Position numbers and translations under genes: made by a program. From JBBRVW01 sp963784645 (lineage in GTDB: Bacteria > Actinomycetota > Actinomycetes > JACCUZ01): 64,000 nt of DNA. The notes beneath the pieces are model-generated. The model did no database searches. It was not told the origin of the DNA and saw only the letters and a list, made by a program, of their open reading frames with translations. Shown here one piece after another: positions 41,428 to 49,683 of this stretch. The stretch spans positions 287,996 to 351,995 of the forward strand of contig CAWARY010000011.1 in NCBI GenBank assembly GCA_963784645.1, written 5' to 3'. Each line of letters opens with the position of its first letter. Position 1 is the stretch's first letter.

Positions 41428-42462
41428 TCAGGGTGCAGCGGCCAGCCAGTCGTCGATGCCGGCGAGCAGACGGGCCCGCACGTCGTCGGGGGCCACCGAC
41501 CCGCGCACCGAGCACCGCGCGAGGTCGGCCAGCGCCTCGTCGTCCAGCCCGTGCACGTCCCGCGCCGACTCGTACTGCGCGAGCAGCCGCGACCCGAACA
41601 GCAGCGGGTCGTCGGCGCCGAGGGCCACGGCGACGCCCGCCTCGCGCAGCCGGCGCAGCGGCACGTCGGCCGCGGTCGCGAAGACCCCGAGCCGGAGGTT
41701 CGAGGCGGGGCAGACCTCCAGGGTCGTCCCGCCGGCCGCCAGCCGCTCCAGCAGCGCCGGGTCCTCGACCGAGCGCACGCCGTGACCGACCCGGTCGGCC
41801 CGGAGCCGGTCCAGGCAGGTCCGCACGTTGCCCGGGCCACCGAGCTCGCCGCCGTGCGGGACGGACAGCAGGCCGGCCGCGGTGGCGATCCGGAAGGCCG
41901 GTGCGAAGTCCTCGGTTCGGCCCCGGCGCTCGTCGTTCGAGAGCCCGAAGCCCACCACCCCGCGGCCGGCGTGCATCGCCGCGAGCCGCGCCAGGGTGCG
42001 GGCGTCGAGCGGGTGCCGGGTGCGGTTGGCGGCGAGGATGACGCCGACCCCGGTGCCGGTCGCCGCGGTCGCCGCACGTGCGGCGTCCAGCACCACCTCC
42101 ACCGCCGGCGTCAGACCACCGAGGTGCGGCGCGTAGGACGCGGGGTCCACCTGGATCTCCAGCCAGCCGGACCCCTCGCGCGCGTCGTCCTCGGCCGCCT
42201 CGAGGACCAGCCGCCGGACGTCCGCCTCGCTCCGCACGACCGAGCGCGCGGCGTCGTACAGCCGCTGGAAGCGGAACCAGCCGCGCTCGTCGGTGGCCCG
42301 CAGCTCGGGCGGGTGGGTGCCGTCGACGTCGCTCAGGACGTCAGGCAGCCGGATGCCGTGCTCGGCGGCCATCTCGCGCAGGCTGGCCGGCCGCAGCGAG
42401 CCGGTGAAGTGCAGGTGCAGGTGCGCCTTGGGCAGCGTCCGAAGATCCCGCCCCGTGCTCAC
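41428..42462 (-). CDS. add: Adenosine deaminase
   Basis: 344 residues from GTG 42462. Zinc ligands HLHLH (His14 and His16) in KAHLHLHFTGS, the catalytic Glu in VPHGGE, VGHGVRS and ADDPLLFGS match the adenosine deaminase family. It converts adenosine to inosine. The in-frame ATG further upstream (42573) lies in the tandem repeat. A TAGCCT eight bases before GTG could act as a -10 for a leaderless mRNA. Confidence 0.92.
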   Translation of the reverse strand: MSTGRDLRTLPKAHLHLHFTGSLRPASLREMAAEHGIRLPDVLSDVDGTHPPELRATDERGWFRFQRLYDAARSVVRSEADVRRLVLEAAEDDAREGSGWLEIQVDPASYAPHLGGLTPAVEVVLDAARAATAATGTGVGVILAANRTRHPLDARTLARLAAMHAGRGVVGFGLSNDERRGRTEDFAPAFRIATAAGLLSVPHGGELGGPGNVRTCLDRLRADRVGHGVRSVEDPALLERLAAGGTTLEVCPASNLRLGVFATAADVPLRRLREAGVAVALGADDPLLFGSRLLAQYESARDVHGLDDEALADLARCSVRGSVAPDDVRARLLAGIDDWLAAAP

Positions 42463-42513
42463 GCCTCCGGAGGCTAGCGGGGCGTGATCGGCGGGCGCGT
42501 CGGCACCTGCGGC

Positions 42514-42818
42514 GGCACCTGCGGCGATGTGCGGGGTGCGGTCAGGGCGGCCGGGACAGGCGGGGGTGGTCACCGGCTCGCCGCCTGCCCGGCTGACCCG
42601 CCGTCCAGCCGCCCTCGGCTCCTGCGGCGATGTGCGGGGTGCGGTCAGGGCGGCCGGGACAGGCGGAGGTGGTCACCGGCTCGCCGCCTGCCCGGCTGAC
42701 CCGCCGTCCGTCCGCCCTCGGCACCTGCGGCGAAGTGCATGGTGCGGTCAGGGCGGCCGGGACAGGCGGGGGTGGTCACCGGCTCGCCGCCTGCCCGGCT
42801 GACCCGCCGTCCGTCCGG
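42514..42818. repeat. 103-bp tandem repeat, about three copies
   Basis: Units start at 42514, 42617 and 42720 with GGCACCTGCGGCGA or GGCTCCTGCGGCGA; the last is truncated near 42818. Differences are few point changes (for instance CGGGGGTGG against CGGAGGTGG). The unit length excludes a protein-coding repeat. It lies just upstream of add. Copy number could vary between strains. Confidence 0.9.
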
Positions 42819-42852
42819 ATGGTGGGACGGCCGTGGTGATCATGCGTTGAGC

Positions 42853-42900
42853 GGCGCGTTCCTGCACTCTGCAATCGAGTGCAGACTGCCAGAACGCGCC
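42853..42900 (-). terminator. Nested hairpin downstream of the aminotransferase gene
   Basis: Outer 9-bp arms GGCGCGTTC/GAACGCGCC enclose inner 8-bp arms CTGCACTC/GAGTGCAG with a 7-base loop and a 7-base bulge. On the minus strand it is 51 bases after the aminotransferase stop, so a terminator is likely. A GTGATCATG piece like family B repeats sits just before it (42835-42843). Confidence 0.5.
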
Positions 42901-42951
42901 ACTCGACGAGGGCAGGCGGCGAGACGGCGCGGACGGCGACGAGGGCTGCCC

Positions 42952-44160
42952 TCAGCGGGCCTCGGCGAGCAGCTTGTGCAGGCGGGTGACGCCCTCGACC
43001 AGGTCGTCGTCGCCCAGCGCGTAGGACATCCGGACGTAGCCGGGGGTGCCGAAGGCCTCCCCCGGCACGATCGCGACCTCGACCTCGTCGAGCACGAGCG
43101 CGCACAGCTCGGCGCTGGTGGTGGGCGTCCGGCCGCGCAGCTCCCTGCCGAGCGCGGCCTTGACCGACGGGTAGACGTAGAACGCGCCGAACGGCTCCGG
43201 ACACTCGATGCCCGGTACCTCGCGCAGCATCGTGACGATGGTCTGCCGGCGCCGGTCGTAGACATCGCGCATCATCGCGACCGCCGAGAGGTCGCCGCTC
43301 ACCGCGGTGAGCGCGGCGACCTGGCTCACGTTCGCGACGTTCGAGGTCGCGTGCGACTGCAGGTTGGTCGCCGCCTTCACCACGTCGGCCGGGCCGATCA
43401 GCCAGCCCACCCGCCAGCCCGTCATCGCGTAGGTCTTGGCGACGCCGTTGACCACGATGCACCGGTCGGCGAGCTCGGGTACCAGCGCCGGCATCGAGGA
43501 GAACCGCGCGTCGCCGTAGACCAGGTGCTCGTAGATCTCGTCGGTGACGACCCAGATGCCGCGCTCGAGCGCCCAGCGCCCGATCGCCTCGACCTGCTCG
43601 GGGGAGTAGACGGCGCCGGTGGGGTTCGACGGGGACACGAACAGCAGCACCTTGGTGCGCTCGGTGGTGGCGGCGTCGAGCGCCTCGACCGTGGTGAGGT
43701 ACCCGCTGCTCTCGTCGGTCATGACCTCGACCGGGACGCCGCCGGCCAGCCGGATCGACTCGGGGTAGGTCGTCCAGTACGGCGCCGGGAGCAGGACCTC
43801 GTCACCCGGGTCGAGCAGCGTCGCGAAGGCCTCGTAGACCGCCTGCTTGCCGCCGTTGGTCACGAGGACCTGCCCGGCGGTCACGGACAGCCCGGAGTCG
43901 CGGGCCGTCTTGGCGGCGATCGCCTCCTTGAGCTCCGGCAGACCCCCGGCCGGGGTGTATCGGTGCCAGCGCGGGTCGTGGCAGGCCGCGGCGGCCGCCT
44001 CGACGATGTAGTCGGGGGTCGGGAAGTCCGGCTCGCCGGCACCGAAGCCGATCACCGGCCGGCCGGCGGCCTTGAGCGCCTTCGCCTTGGCGTCGACCGC
44101 CAGGGTGGCCGACTCCGAGATGGCGGCGATACGTCGGGAGACCCGGCTCTGCGTCGTCAT
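42952..44160 (-). CDS. Pyridoxal-phosphate aminotransferase (aspartate aminotransferase family)
   Basis: 402 residues of fold type I class I. The PLP lysine is Lys242 in NGVAKTYAMTGWR, Arg250 follows in the conserved phosphate/substrate motif, and GAGEPDFPTPDYI and FVSPSNPTGAVY are typical of prokaryotic aspartate aminotransferase (subgroup Ib). It likely moves amino groups between aspartate and 2-oxoglutarate; aminotransferase specificity cannot be read from sequence alone. ATG 44160, divergent from tRNA-Trp. Confidence 0.9.
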   Translation of the reverse strand: MTTQSRVSRRIAAISESATLAVDAKAKALKAAGRPVIGFGAGEPDFPTPDYIVEAAAAACHDPRWHRYTPAGGLPELKEAIAAKTARDSGLSVTAGQVLVTNGGKQAVYEAFATLLDPGDEVLLPAPYWTTYPESIRLAGGVPVEVMTDESSGYLTTVEALDAATTERTKVLLFVSPSNPTGAVYSPEQVEAIGRWALERGIWVVTDEIYEHLVYGDARFSSMPALVPELADRCIVVNGVAKTYAMTGWRVGWLIGPADVVKAATNLQSHATSNVANVSQVAALTAVSGDLSAVAMMRDVYDRRRQTIVTMLREVPGIECPEPFGAFYVYPSVKAALGRELRGRTPTTSAELCALVLDEVEVAIVPGEAFGTPGYVRMSYALGDDDLVEGVTRLHKLLAEAR

Positions 44161-44240
44161 GGGAGCATCGTCCCACCCGGCCGGGGCGCCGCGCCGCCCC
44201 CGACCGAGGAGCGGGCGCCCCCAGCGGGCGCCTTCGCCGG

Positions 44241-44271
44241 TTCGACCGGGCCAGGTCCCTGTGCGTAGACT
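44241..44271 (+). promoter_or_regulatory. Candidate promoter of tRNA-Trp/secE
   Basis: TAGACT (44266-44271) is a good -10; TTCGAC at 44241-44246 is a weak -35 with a 19-base spacer. The tRNA begins 88 bases downstream. This is a moderate-quality call. Confidence 0.35.
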
Positions 44272-44359
44272 CGGCTCTTCGGAGGCCCGGAGCCCCTCGC
44301 GGTAGCGCGCCCGGAAACGGGAGCTCGTCAGGCGTGCAGGACCGGTTGCGAGCCCCCGA

Positions 44360-44432
44360 AGGGTCGTAGCTCAATTGGTAGAGTTCCGGTCTCCAAAACC
44401 GGCGGTTGGGGGTTCGAGTCCCTCCGGCCCTG
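44360..44432 (+). tRNA. tRNA-Trp (CCA)
   Basis: 73 bases, acceptor AGGGTCG/CGGCCCT, anticodon CCA at 44393-44395 in loop CTCCAAA, T-loop TTCGAGT, discriminator G. tRNA-Trp in front of secE-nusG is the usual actinobacterial order. Confidence 0.97.
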
Positions 44433-44519
44433 CGAGGAACCAGCCCCCGCCCTCCGGCGGAGCCGGCGCCTCACGCGCACAGGACGTGCGCGACGTACCG
44501 ACCGACAGGTGGAGCAGAC

Positions 44520-44771
44520 GTGACAGACACGCGGGCGATGCCCTCGGGCCCGACCCCTGCGCGGGACCGTGAGGAGCGCAAGCCGCTCCCCGCACGCGTC
44601 TCGCTGTTCTACCGCCAGGTCATCGCCGAGCTGCGCAAGGTCATCTGGCCGACGCGCAAGGAGCTGGTGACCTACACCAGCGTCGTCATCGTCTTCGTCC
44701 TCGTCGTGATCGCCTACGTCACGGTCCTCGACTTCGGCTTCAGCAAGGCCATTCTCGCGATCTTCGGCTAG
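44520..44771 (+). CDS. secE: Protein translocase subunit SecE
   Basis: 83 residues with a charged N-terminus, the conserved FYRQVIAELRKVIWPTRKELVTYTSVV amphipathic segment (about 31-57) and a single membrane span (about 55-75). SecE clamps the SecY channel. GTG 44520 has a GGTGGAG site 6 bases upstream; the in-frame region before it is the tRNA. Followed by nusG. Confidence 0.95.
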   Translation: MTDTRAMPSGPTPARDREERKPLPARVSLFYRQVIAELRKVIWPTRKELVTYTSVVIVFVLVVIAYVTVLDFGFSKAILAIFG

Positions 44772-44834
44772 CCACCCCGGCCGCACGCCGTCCGACGCAC
44801 CACCCGCACCGACCACCAGGAAGTGACCGTCACC

Positions 44835-45728
44835 GTGTCCGAGACCACCAGCGCCACCGACGCGCAGGAGCTCGACGAGCAGACCCCCGAGGTCGTCGCC
44901 GATGCCACCCCCGCCGTCGAGGAGTCGCCCGCACCCGAGGAGTCGTCCGAGGCCGGCGAGCAGCCGGTTGCCGACGACGCGCCGGTGGCCGAGGCGACCG
45001 AGGACGCCGGGTCCGACGAGACGGCAGCTGCCGGGGGCGTCGCCGACGAGACCGAAGGCGCGGCGTCCGAGGACGTCGCCGCCGACGTCCCGGTCGTGGA
45101 GGCCGCCTTCACCGAGCCGACGGCCGACGAGGCTGCCGCCGCCGAGGCCGAGGTCGACCCGGTCGAGGAGATGCGCGCCGCCCTGCGCCGCGCGCCCGGC
45201 GACTGGTACGTCGTGCACTCCTATGCGGGCTACGAGAACCGCGTGAAGACCAACCTCGAGACGCGCACGGGCTCGCTCAACATGGAGGACTACATCTTCC
45301 AGGTCGAGGTGCCGCAGCGCGAGGAGAGCGTGATCAAGAACGGCCAGCGCAAGATGGTCAAGCAGAACGTGCTGCCGGGCTACGTGCTGGTGCGGATGGA
45401 CCTCACCGACGAGTCGTGGGGCGCGGTGCGCAACACCCCGGGCGTCACCGGCTTCGTCGGCCACACCCACCGTCCTTCACCCCTCTCGCTGGACGAGGTC
45501 CTGAAGTTCCTCGCGCCGGAGACGGAGAAGAAGGAGAAGGTCGCCGAGGCCCGCCCGGCGGACTTCGAGATCGGCGAGTCGGTCACCGTCATGGACGGCC
45601 CGTTCGCCACTCTCCCGGCGTCGATCAGCGAGATCCACGCCGACTCGCAGAAGCTCAAGGTGCTGGTGTCGATCTTCGGCCGCGAGACGCCCGTCGAGCT
45701 GTCGTTCAGCCAGGTGCAGAAGATCTAG
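44835..45728 (+). CDS. nusG: Transcription termination/antitermination protein NusG
   Basis: About 297 residues. A long acidic Ala/Glu/Asp-rich N-terminal extension (about 1-112) precedes the NGN domain (about 120-225; DWYVVHSYAGYENRVKTNLETR, QNVLPGYVLVRMDLT) and a KOW domain (about 245-297; IGESVTVMDGPFATLPASI). The extension is typical of actinomycetes. Start uncertain: GTG 44835 has an AGGAAG site 11 bases upstream; GTG 44823 is also in frame. NusG links RNA polymerase with Rho and the ribosome. Confidence 0.95.
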   Translation: MSETTSATDAQELDEQTPEVVADATPAVEESPAPEESSEAGEQPVADDAPVAEATEDAGSDETAAAGGVADETEGAASEDVAADVPVVEAAFTEPTADEAAAAEAEVDPVEEMRAALRRAPGDWYVVHSYAGYENRVKTNLETRTGSLNMEDYIFQVEVPQREESVIKNGQRKMVKQNVLPGYVLVRMDLTDESWGAVRNTPGVTGFVGHTHRPSPLSLDEVLKFLAPETEKKEKVAEARPADFEIGESVTVMDGPFATLPASISEIHADSQKLKVLVSIFGRETPVELSFSQVQKI

Positions 45729-45802
45729 CTGGCGGCCCCGTCACCCGCACCCGCTGCCGCAGCGGGCGCACCACCCCGAAGAAGGAACGAAGGACCCGGA
45801 CG

Positions 45803-46240
45803 ATGCCTCCCAAGAAGAAGAAGCTCTCAGCGATCATCAAGCTGCAGATCTCGGCCGGCGCGGCCACCCCCGCGCCGCCCGTCGGCCCTGCGCTGGGTCA
45901 GCACGGCGTGAACATCATGGAGTTCTGCAAGGCCTACAACGCCGCGACCGAGTCGCAGCGCGGGCAGATCGTGCCGGTGGAGATCTCGGTCTACGAGGAC
46001 CGGTCGTTCACCTTCATCACGAAGACGCCCCCGGCTGCCCGCCTCATCCTCGCTGCCGCCGGCATCGAGAAGGGCTCCGGCGAGCCGCACAAGACCAAGG
46101 TGGCCCGCCTCACGCGCGACCAGGTCCGGTCGATCGCCGAGACCAAGATGCCCGACCTCAACGCCAACGACCTCGACGCCGCCGAGAAGATCATCGCCGG
46201 TACCGCCCGCCAGATGGGGATCACGGTCGAGGGCCACTGA
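45803..46240 (+). CDS. rplK: 50S ribosomal protein L11
   Basis: 145 residues: KLSAIIKLQISAGAATPAPPVGPALGQHGVNIMEFCKAYNAAT at the N-terminus and the RNA-binding C-terminal domain (TKVARLTRDQV, MPDLNANDL, GTARQMGI). The proline-rich PAPPVGPALGQ stretch is the thiopeptide-binding site. ATG 45803. Forms a unit with rplA. Confidence 0.97.
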   Translation: MPPKKKKLSAIIKLQISAGAATPAPPVGPALGQHGVNIMEFCKAYNAATESQRGQIVPVEISVYEDRSFTFITKTPPAARLILAAAGIEKGSGEPHKTKVARLTRDQVRSIAETKMPDLNANDLDAAEKIIAGTARQMGITVEGH

Positions 46241-46241
46241 G

Positions 46242-46268
46242 CCAGCACGACCAGCACGACCAGCACGA
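46242..46268. repeat. Three 9-base direct repeats between rplK and rplA
   Basis: CCAGCACGA occurs three times in a row, starting 2 bases after the rplK stop. It is a minor slippage-prone repeat; no function is evident. The rest of the 107-bp gap holds the CAGGAG site of rplA. Confidence 0.6.
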
Positions 46269-46347
46269 CCGTGGGAGGGCCGAGCGCGGCCCGACGTACC
46301 ACGCCTCCCCGGTGGGCAGCCCGCCCACCCGACCCGCAGGAGCAGCA

Positions 46348-47073
46348 GTGAAGCGCAGCAAGTCCTACCGTGCCGCCGCCGAGAAGATCGACGCCGACGC
46401 CCTGTACAACCCGCTGGCGGCCGTCCGGCTGGCCAAGGAGACGTCCACCACGAAGTACGACGCGACCGTCGAGGTCGCCATGCGCCTGGGCGTCGACCCG
46501 CGCAAGGCCGACCAGATGGTCCGCGGCACCGTGAACCTGCCGCACGGCACCGGCAAGACCGCCCGGGTCCTGGTCTTCGCCACCGGTGAGCGCGCCGAGC
46601 AGGCGCTCGCCGCGGGCGCCGACATCGTCGGCGACGACGAGCTGATCGAGGAGGTCAACAAGGGCCGCCTCGACTTCGACGCCGTCGTCGCGACCCCCGA
46701 CCTGATGGGCAAGGTCGGTCGCCTCGGTCGGGTCCTCGGGCCGCGCGGCCTGATGCCGAACCCGAAGATCGGCACGGTCACGCCGGACGTGGCGAAGGCC
46801 GTCGCCGACATCAAGGGCGGCAAGATCGAGTTCCGCGTCGACCGCAACGCGAACCTCTGCTTCATCATCGGCAAGACGTCCTTCGACGAGAAGCAGCTCG
46901 TCGAGAACTACGCCGCCGCGCTCGAGGAGGTCCTCCGGCTCAAGCCGTCGGCCGCCAAGGGCCGCTACATCCGCAAGGCGACCATGAGCACCACCATGGG
47001 CCCCGGCATCCAGATCGACCCGAACCGCACCCGTGCCCTGCTCGAGGACACGGAGCCGGCTCCGTCCTCGTAG
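46348..47073 (+). CDS. rplA: 50S ribosomal protein L1
   Basis: 241 residues from GTG 46348 (CAGGAG site). Family motifs: KRSKSYRAAAEKID, GTVNLPHGTGK, LMGKVGRLGRVLGPRGLMPNPKIGTVT and the C-terminal STTMGPGIQID. L1 binds 23S rRNA at the stalk and usually represses its own operon. Overlaps the next gene by one base. Confidence 0.97.
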   Translation: MKRSKSYRAAAEKIDADALYNPLAAVRLAKETSTTKYDATVEVAMRLGVDPRKADQMVRGTVNLPHGTGKTARVLVFATGERAEQALAAGADIVGDDELIEEVNKGRLDFDAVVATPDLMGKVGRLGRVLGPRGLMPNPKIGTVTPDVAKAVADIKGGKIEFRVDRNANLCFIIGKTSFDEKQLVENYAAALEEVLRLKPSAAKGRYIRKATMSTTMGPGIQIDPNRTRALLEDTEPAPSS

Positions 47074-47912
47074 TGCGCCGCCGATTCACCCTCGTCCTCA
47101 GCTCGCTGCTGGCCGTCCTCGCCCTGGCGGCCGGCGGCTGGCTGCTGGATCCGGCGGGCTCGCGCGAGAGCACGCCGCACGCGCACCTGAGGACCGTGTC
47201 CGGGTCGGACCTCTACGCGAGCGTCACGGCCCGGATGGCGGCCGCCGGCACGGCGACGTACACGTTCTCCGGCAGCGCCGGGGGCGGTGAGGCACGCTCG
47301 GGGTTCGGGATCCTGCGCTTCCTCCCCGGTGGCGAACCGGCCCGGGTCTTCGACGGCGACGTGTCGATGCGCTCGGACGCCACGGGCCGGATGCGGGCCG
47401 TGCTGCTGCCCGGGATGGTCTACGTCGCGATCCCGCCGGCCAAGGGCATCCCGCGGAGCCGGCCGTGGCTGAAGGTGTCCGGCGAGCCCCGGACGCCGCT
47501 CGGCCGCTCGCTCGCCCCGGTGGCCGAGCAGCTGCGCGCTGCCTTCGACCCCGGGGAGACCCTGTGCCTGCTCCGGGCCGCCGACCGGGTGCAGGTCGTC
47601 GGTCCGGACGGCGTCGAGGGGGTCCCCGCCGTCGAGCACCGGGCCAGCGTGCGGCTGCGGAAGGCGCTGACGGTGGTCACCGACCCTGCGGTGCGCGCGC
47701 AGTACCGCGCCATGCTGGCCGCCGGGGTGCGGACGCTGCGCTACGAGCTCTGGCTGGACAGCAGCGGCCTGCCCCTGCGCATCCACGCCGACATCCCCAC
47801 CACCCAGGCGGTCTACAGCGTCACCGGTGTCTTCCGGCGCTGGGGCGAGCCGGTGCGGATCGTCGCCCCGAAGGTCACCCAGGTCTTCGACTCCGACCGC
47901 ATCAAGGGCTGA
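47073..47912 (+). CDS. Secreted or membrane-anchored protein, LppX/LprG-like fold suspected
   Basis: 279 residues. The N-terminus VRRRFTLVLSSLLAVLALAAGGWLL is a signal/anchor without a lipobox Cys. Residues about 45-275 are beta-rich with alternating hydrophobics (TATYTFSGSAGG, MRSDATGRMRAVLLPGMVYVAIP, LRYELWLDSSGLPLRI), like mycobacterial LppX/LprAFG lipid-carrier proteins, but without clear motif support. GTG 47073 overlaps the rplA stop by one base, so it is translated with ribosomal protein L1, an unusual neighbour for an exported protein. Confidence 0.7.
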   Translation: MRRRFTLVLSSLLAVLALAAGGWLLDPAGSRESTPHAHLRTVSGSDLYASVTARMAAAGTATYTFSGSAGGGEARSGFGILRFLPGGEPARVFDGDVSMRSDATGRMRAVLLPGMVYVAIPPAKGIPRSRPWLKVSGEPRTPLGRSLAPVAEQLRAAFDPGETLCLLRAADRVQVVGPDGVEGVPAVEHRASVRLRKALTVVTDPAVRAQYRAMLAAGVRTLRYELWLDSSGLPLRIHADIPTTQAVYSVTGVFRRWGEPVRIVAPKVTQVFDSDRIKG

Positions 47913-47978
47913 GCCCGCCGTCGTTCTGCCCGCGCCGACGGCGGCGCGTTGATCACGTGGACGTGGTCGACGACGTCT

Positions 47979-48002
47979 GGACGCGGCGGATTCACCGCGT
48001 CC
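47979..48002 (+). terminator. Hairpin after the rplKA transcript
   Basis: 8-bp arms GGACGCGG/CCGCGTCC with an 8-base loop, 67 bases after the stop of the gene at 47073-47912. No T-run. Plausible terminator. Confidence 0.4.
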
Positions 48003-48071
48003 GGAGTGTGTTCACCGCGTCCGGCGGCGGCCAGCGCGGCCGACGGTGAGCAGCCGGCGCCCGGCACTGAT

Positions 48072-48101
48072 TTGGCCGTACGCACCACCTGCACGTACGC
48101 T
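48072..48101 (+). promoter_or_regulatory. Candidate promoter of rplJL
   Basis: TTGGCC (48072-48077) and TACGCT (48096-48101) with an 18-base spacer, about 200 bases before rplJ, leaving room for a structured L10-type leader. Confidence 0.45.
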
Positions 48102-48203
48102 GGCGGGTGCCACAGACCGCCGGTTGCCGTTCCCGCGAGGGATCGGCCGAAGGCCCCGCGACATGCGGGCGGCCCGCGTAGGTGTTGATCAGGCCAGCAG
48201 TCC

Positions 48204-48253
48204 GGCTCGTCCGCGAGCCGACCGTCACGCCCCGTCGCGCCTGCGCCGGGGCG
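48204..48253 (+). promoter_or_regulatory. rplJ leader hairpins (L10-leader candidate)
   Basis: Two stem-loops in series: GGCTCG/CGAGCC with a 4-base loop (48204-48219) and CGCCCCG/CGGGGCG with a 12-base loop (48228-48253). In many bacteria L10 (with L7/L12) binds such a leader and represses translation. I could not fold or compare it with the known L10 leader. Confidence 0.4.
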
Positions 48254-48309
48254 TTCGTACGTCCTGGGGGAGTTCCCCGGCGCACGAGACGGAAGGAGGC
48301 CGGCCACGA

Positions 48310-49005
48310 ATGGCGAGGCCTGACAAGGCGGCCGCAGTCGCCGAGCTGACGGAGGAGTTCCGCAGCTCCAGCGCGGCCGTGCTCACCGAGTACCGCGGGC
48401 TCACCGTGGCTCAGCTCAAGGAGCTGCGCCGGTCCCTCGGCTCGGACACGTCCTACGCCGTGGTGAAGAACACGCTGACCAAGATCGCTGCCAAGGACGC
48501 GGGAGTGGCCGCGTTCGACGGCCTGCTCCAGGGTCCGTCGGCCATCGCCTTCGTCAAGGGCGACCCGGTCGAGGCGGCCAAGGGTCTGCGTGACTTCGCC
48601 AAGGCTCACCCGCTTCTCGTGATCAAGGGCGGTGTGCTGGACGGCAAGTCCCTCACGCCGGCCGAGCTCACCAAGCTCGCCGACCTCGAGTCGCGCGAGG
48701 TGCTGCTCGCCAAGATGGCGGGCGCCCTGCAGGCGTCGTTGCAGAACGCCGTCTCCCTGTTCGCTGCGCCCCTGGCGCAGACCGCACGCGTCCTCGACGC
48801 GCTGCGGCAGAAGGCCGAGCAGGACCCCAGTGTCCTGGCTGGTGGAGCGGGTGTCGTCGAGACACCGGCCGCCGCCGAGCCCGAGGCAGAGGCTGCGCCT
48901 GCGCAGGACTCCGCCGCGGAGGCCGACGACAGCTCCGCCCCCGAGGCTGTTGCCGAGGAGAGCACCACCCCCGAGGCAGCCGCCGAGGAGACCAGCGAGG
49001 CCTGA
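48310..49005 (+). CDS. rplJ: 50S ribosomal protein L10
   Basis: 231 residues: MARPDKAAAVAELTEEFRSSSA, EYRGLTVAQLKELRRSL and KNTLTKIAA are the L10 core; a long Ala/Glu-rich C-terminal tail (about 180-231) is typical of actinomycetes. AAGGAGG site just before ATG 48310. L10 anchors the L7/L12 stalk. Confidence 0.97.
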   Translation: MARPDKAAAVAELTEEFRSSSAAVLTEYRGLTVAQLKELRRSLGSDTSYAVVKNTLTKIAAKDAGVAAFDGLLQGPSAIAFVKGDPVEAAKGLRDFAKAHPLLVIKGGVLDGKSLTPAELTKLADLESREVLLAKMAGALQASLQNAVSLFAAPLAQTARVLDALRQKAEQDPSVLAGGAGVVETPAAAEPEAEAAPAQDSAAEADDSSAPEAVAEESTTPEAAAEETSEA

Positions 49006-49060
49006 CCGGCCCCGCCGCACAGCCACCGACTGCACATCCATAACGGAAGGACCCGCCACC

Positions 49061-49450
49061 ATGGCGAAGCTCAGCACCGACGAGCTCCTTGAGTCGTTCA
49101 AGGAGATGACCCTGATCGAGCTCTCCGAGTTCGTGAAGCAGTTCGAGGACACCTTCGGCGTCACCGCGGCCGCCCCGGTCGCCATGGCCGCACCCGGTGC
49201 CGGCGGCGGCGCCGCGGCAGCCGAGGAGGAGGCCGCGCAGGACGAGTTCGACGTGATCCTCGAGGCCGCCGGCGACAAGAAGATCCAGGTCATCAAGGAG
49301 GTGCGCTCGCTCACCAGCCTCGGTCTCAAGGAGGCCAAGGACCTGGTGGACGGCACCCCCAAGCCGGTCCTGGAGAAGGTCACCAAGGAGGCCGCCGACA
49401 AGGCCAAGGCGGCCCTCGAGGGCGCCGGCGCCACGGTGTCCGTCAAGTAG
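49061..49450 (+). CDS. rplL: 50S ribosomal protein L7/L12
   Basis: 129 residues. N-terminal dimerisation part MAKLSTDELLESFKEMTLIEL, an Ala/Gly-rich hinge (about 37-60) and the factor-binding C-terminal domain (EFDVILEAAGDKKIQVIKEVRSLTSLGLKEAKDLVD region). Follows rplJ by 55 bases and ends at a strong terminator. Confidence 0.97.
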   Translation: MAKLSTDELLESFKEMTLIELSEFVKQFEDTFGVTAAAPVAMAAPGAGGGAAAAEEEAAQDEFDVILEAAGDKKIQVIKEVRSLTSLGLKEAKDLVDGTPKPVLEKVTKEAADKAKAALEGAGATVSVK

Positions 49451-49476
49451 CTCGTCGCAGCACAGCAGCGCACCAC

Positions 49477-49522
49477 CGCAGGGGCGGTGCCACCCGGGAT
49501 ACCGGGGGGCACCGCCCCTGCG
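49477..49522 (+). terminator. Strong intrinsic-type terminator after rplL
   Basis: A perfect 15-bp stem (CGCAGGGGCGGTGCC, 49477-49491, with its complement 49508-49522) and a 16-base loop, 26 bases after the rplL stop. T-run absent, usual for high-GC terminators. It separates the ribosomal operon from mce. Confidence 0.85.
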
Positions 49523-49683
49523 GCGTACCGGGAGGTTTCGCCGCCGGGTCGGTGACGCAGACTCCCGGCACGCGAGGCGGCGCTCCATCCCTGCCGGCTG
49601 GCTCGCTACCGGCGCGTAACCCGGCGGACCCGCGCTCGTTAGCCACCCGTAGAGCCGTCTGCCGTGCGATGAGGTGTGTTCGG

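Larger units (their letters stand above)
42463..42951. other. Non-coding interval with tandem repeat and hairpin
   Basis: This 489-bp gap between the add start and the aminotransferase end holds three copies of a 103-bp tandem repeat (42514-42818) and a nested hairpin (42853-42900). The open frames that can be read in the repeat drop out of phase between copies (103 is not a multiple of 3), and I see no gene in it. Confidence 0.7.
47913..48309. other. rplJ leader and intergenic region
   Basis: The 397-bp gap between the exported-protein gene and rplJ holds, in order, a possible terminator hairpin (47979-48002), a candidate promoter (48072-48101) and the 5-prime leader of the rplJL mRNA with hairpins at 48204-48219 and 48228-48253. 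Two copies of TTCACCGCGTCCGG lie at about 47991-48004 and 48011-48024. I find no gene in it. Confidence 0.6.

Noticed and set aside
42514..42818. CRISPR array
   Set aside because: Units are directly adjacent without spacers, 103 bp long, only three copies, and no cas gene nearby.
42527..42839. Several short open frames through the 103-bp repeats
   Set aside because: The unit is not a multiple of three, so the frames drift between copies; composition is repeat-driven.
47813..48307. Minus-strand open frame in the rplJ leader region
   Set aside because: No family, no ribosome site, and it runs across the promoter and leader structures of rplJ.
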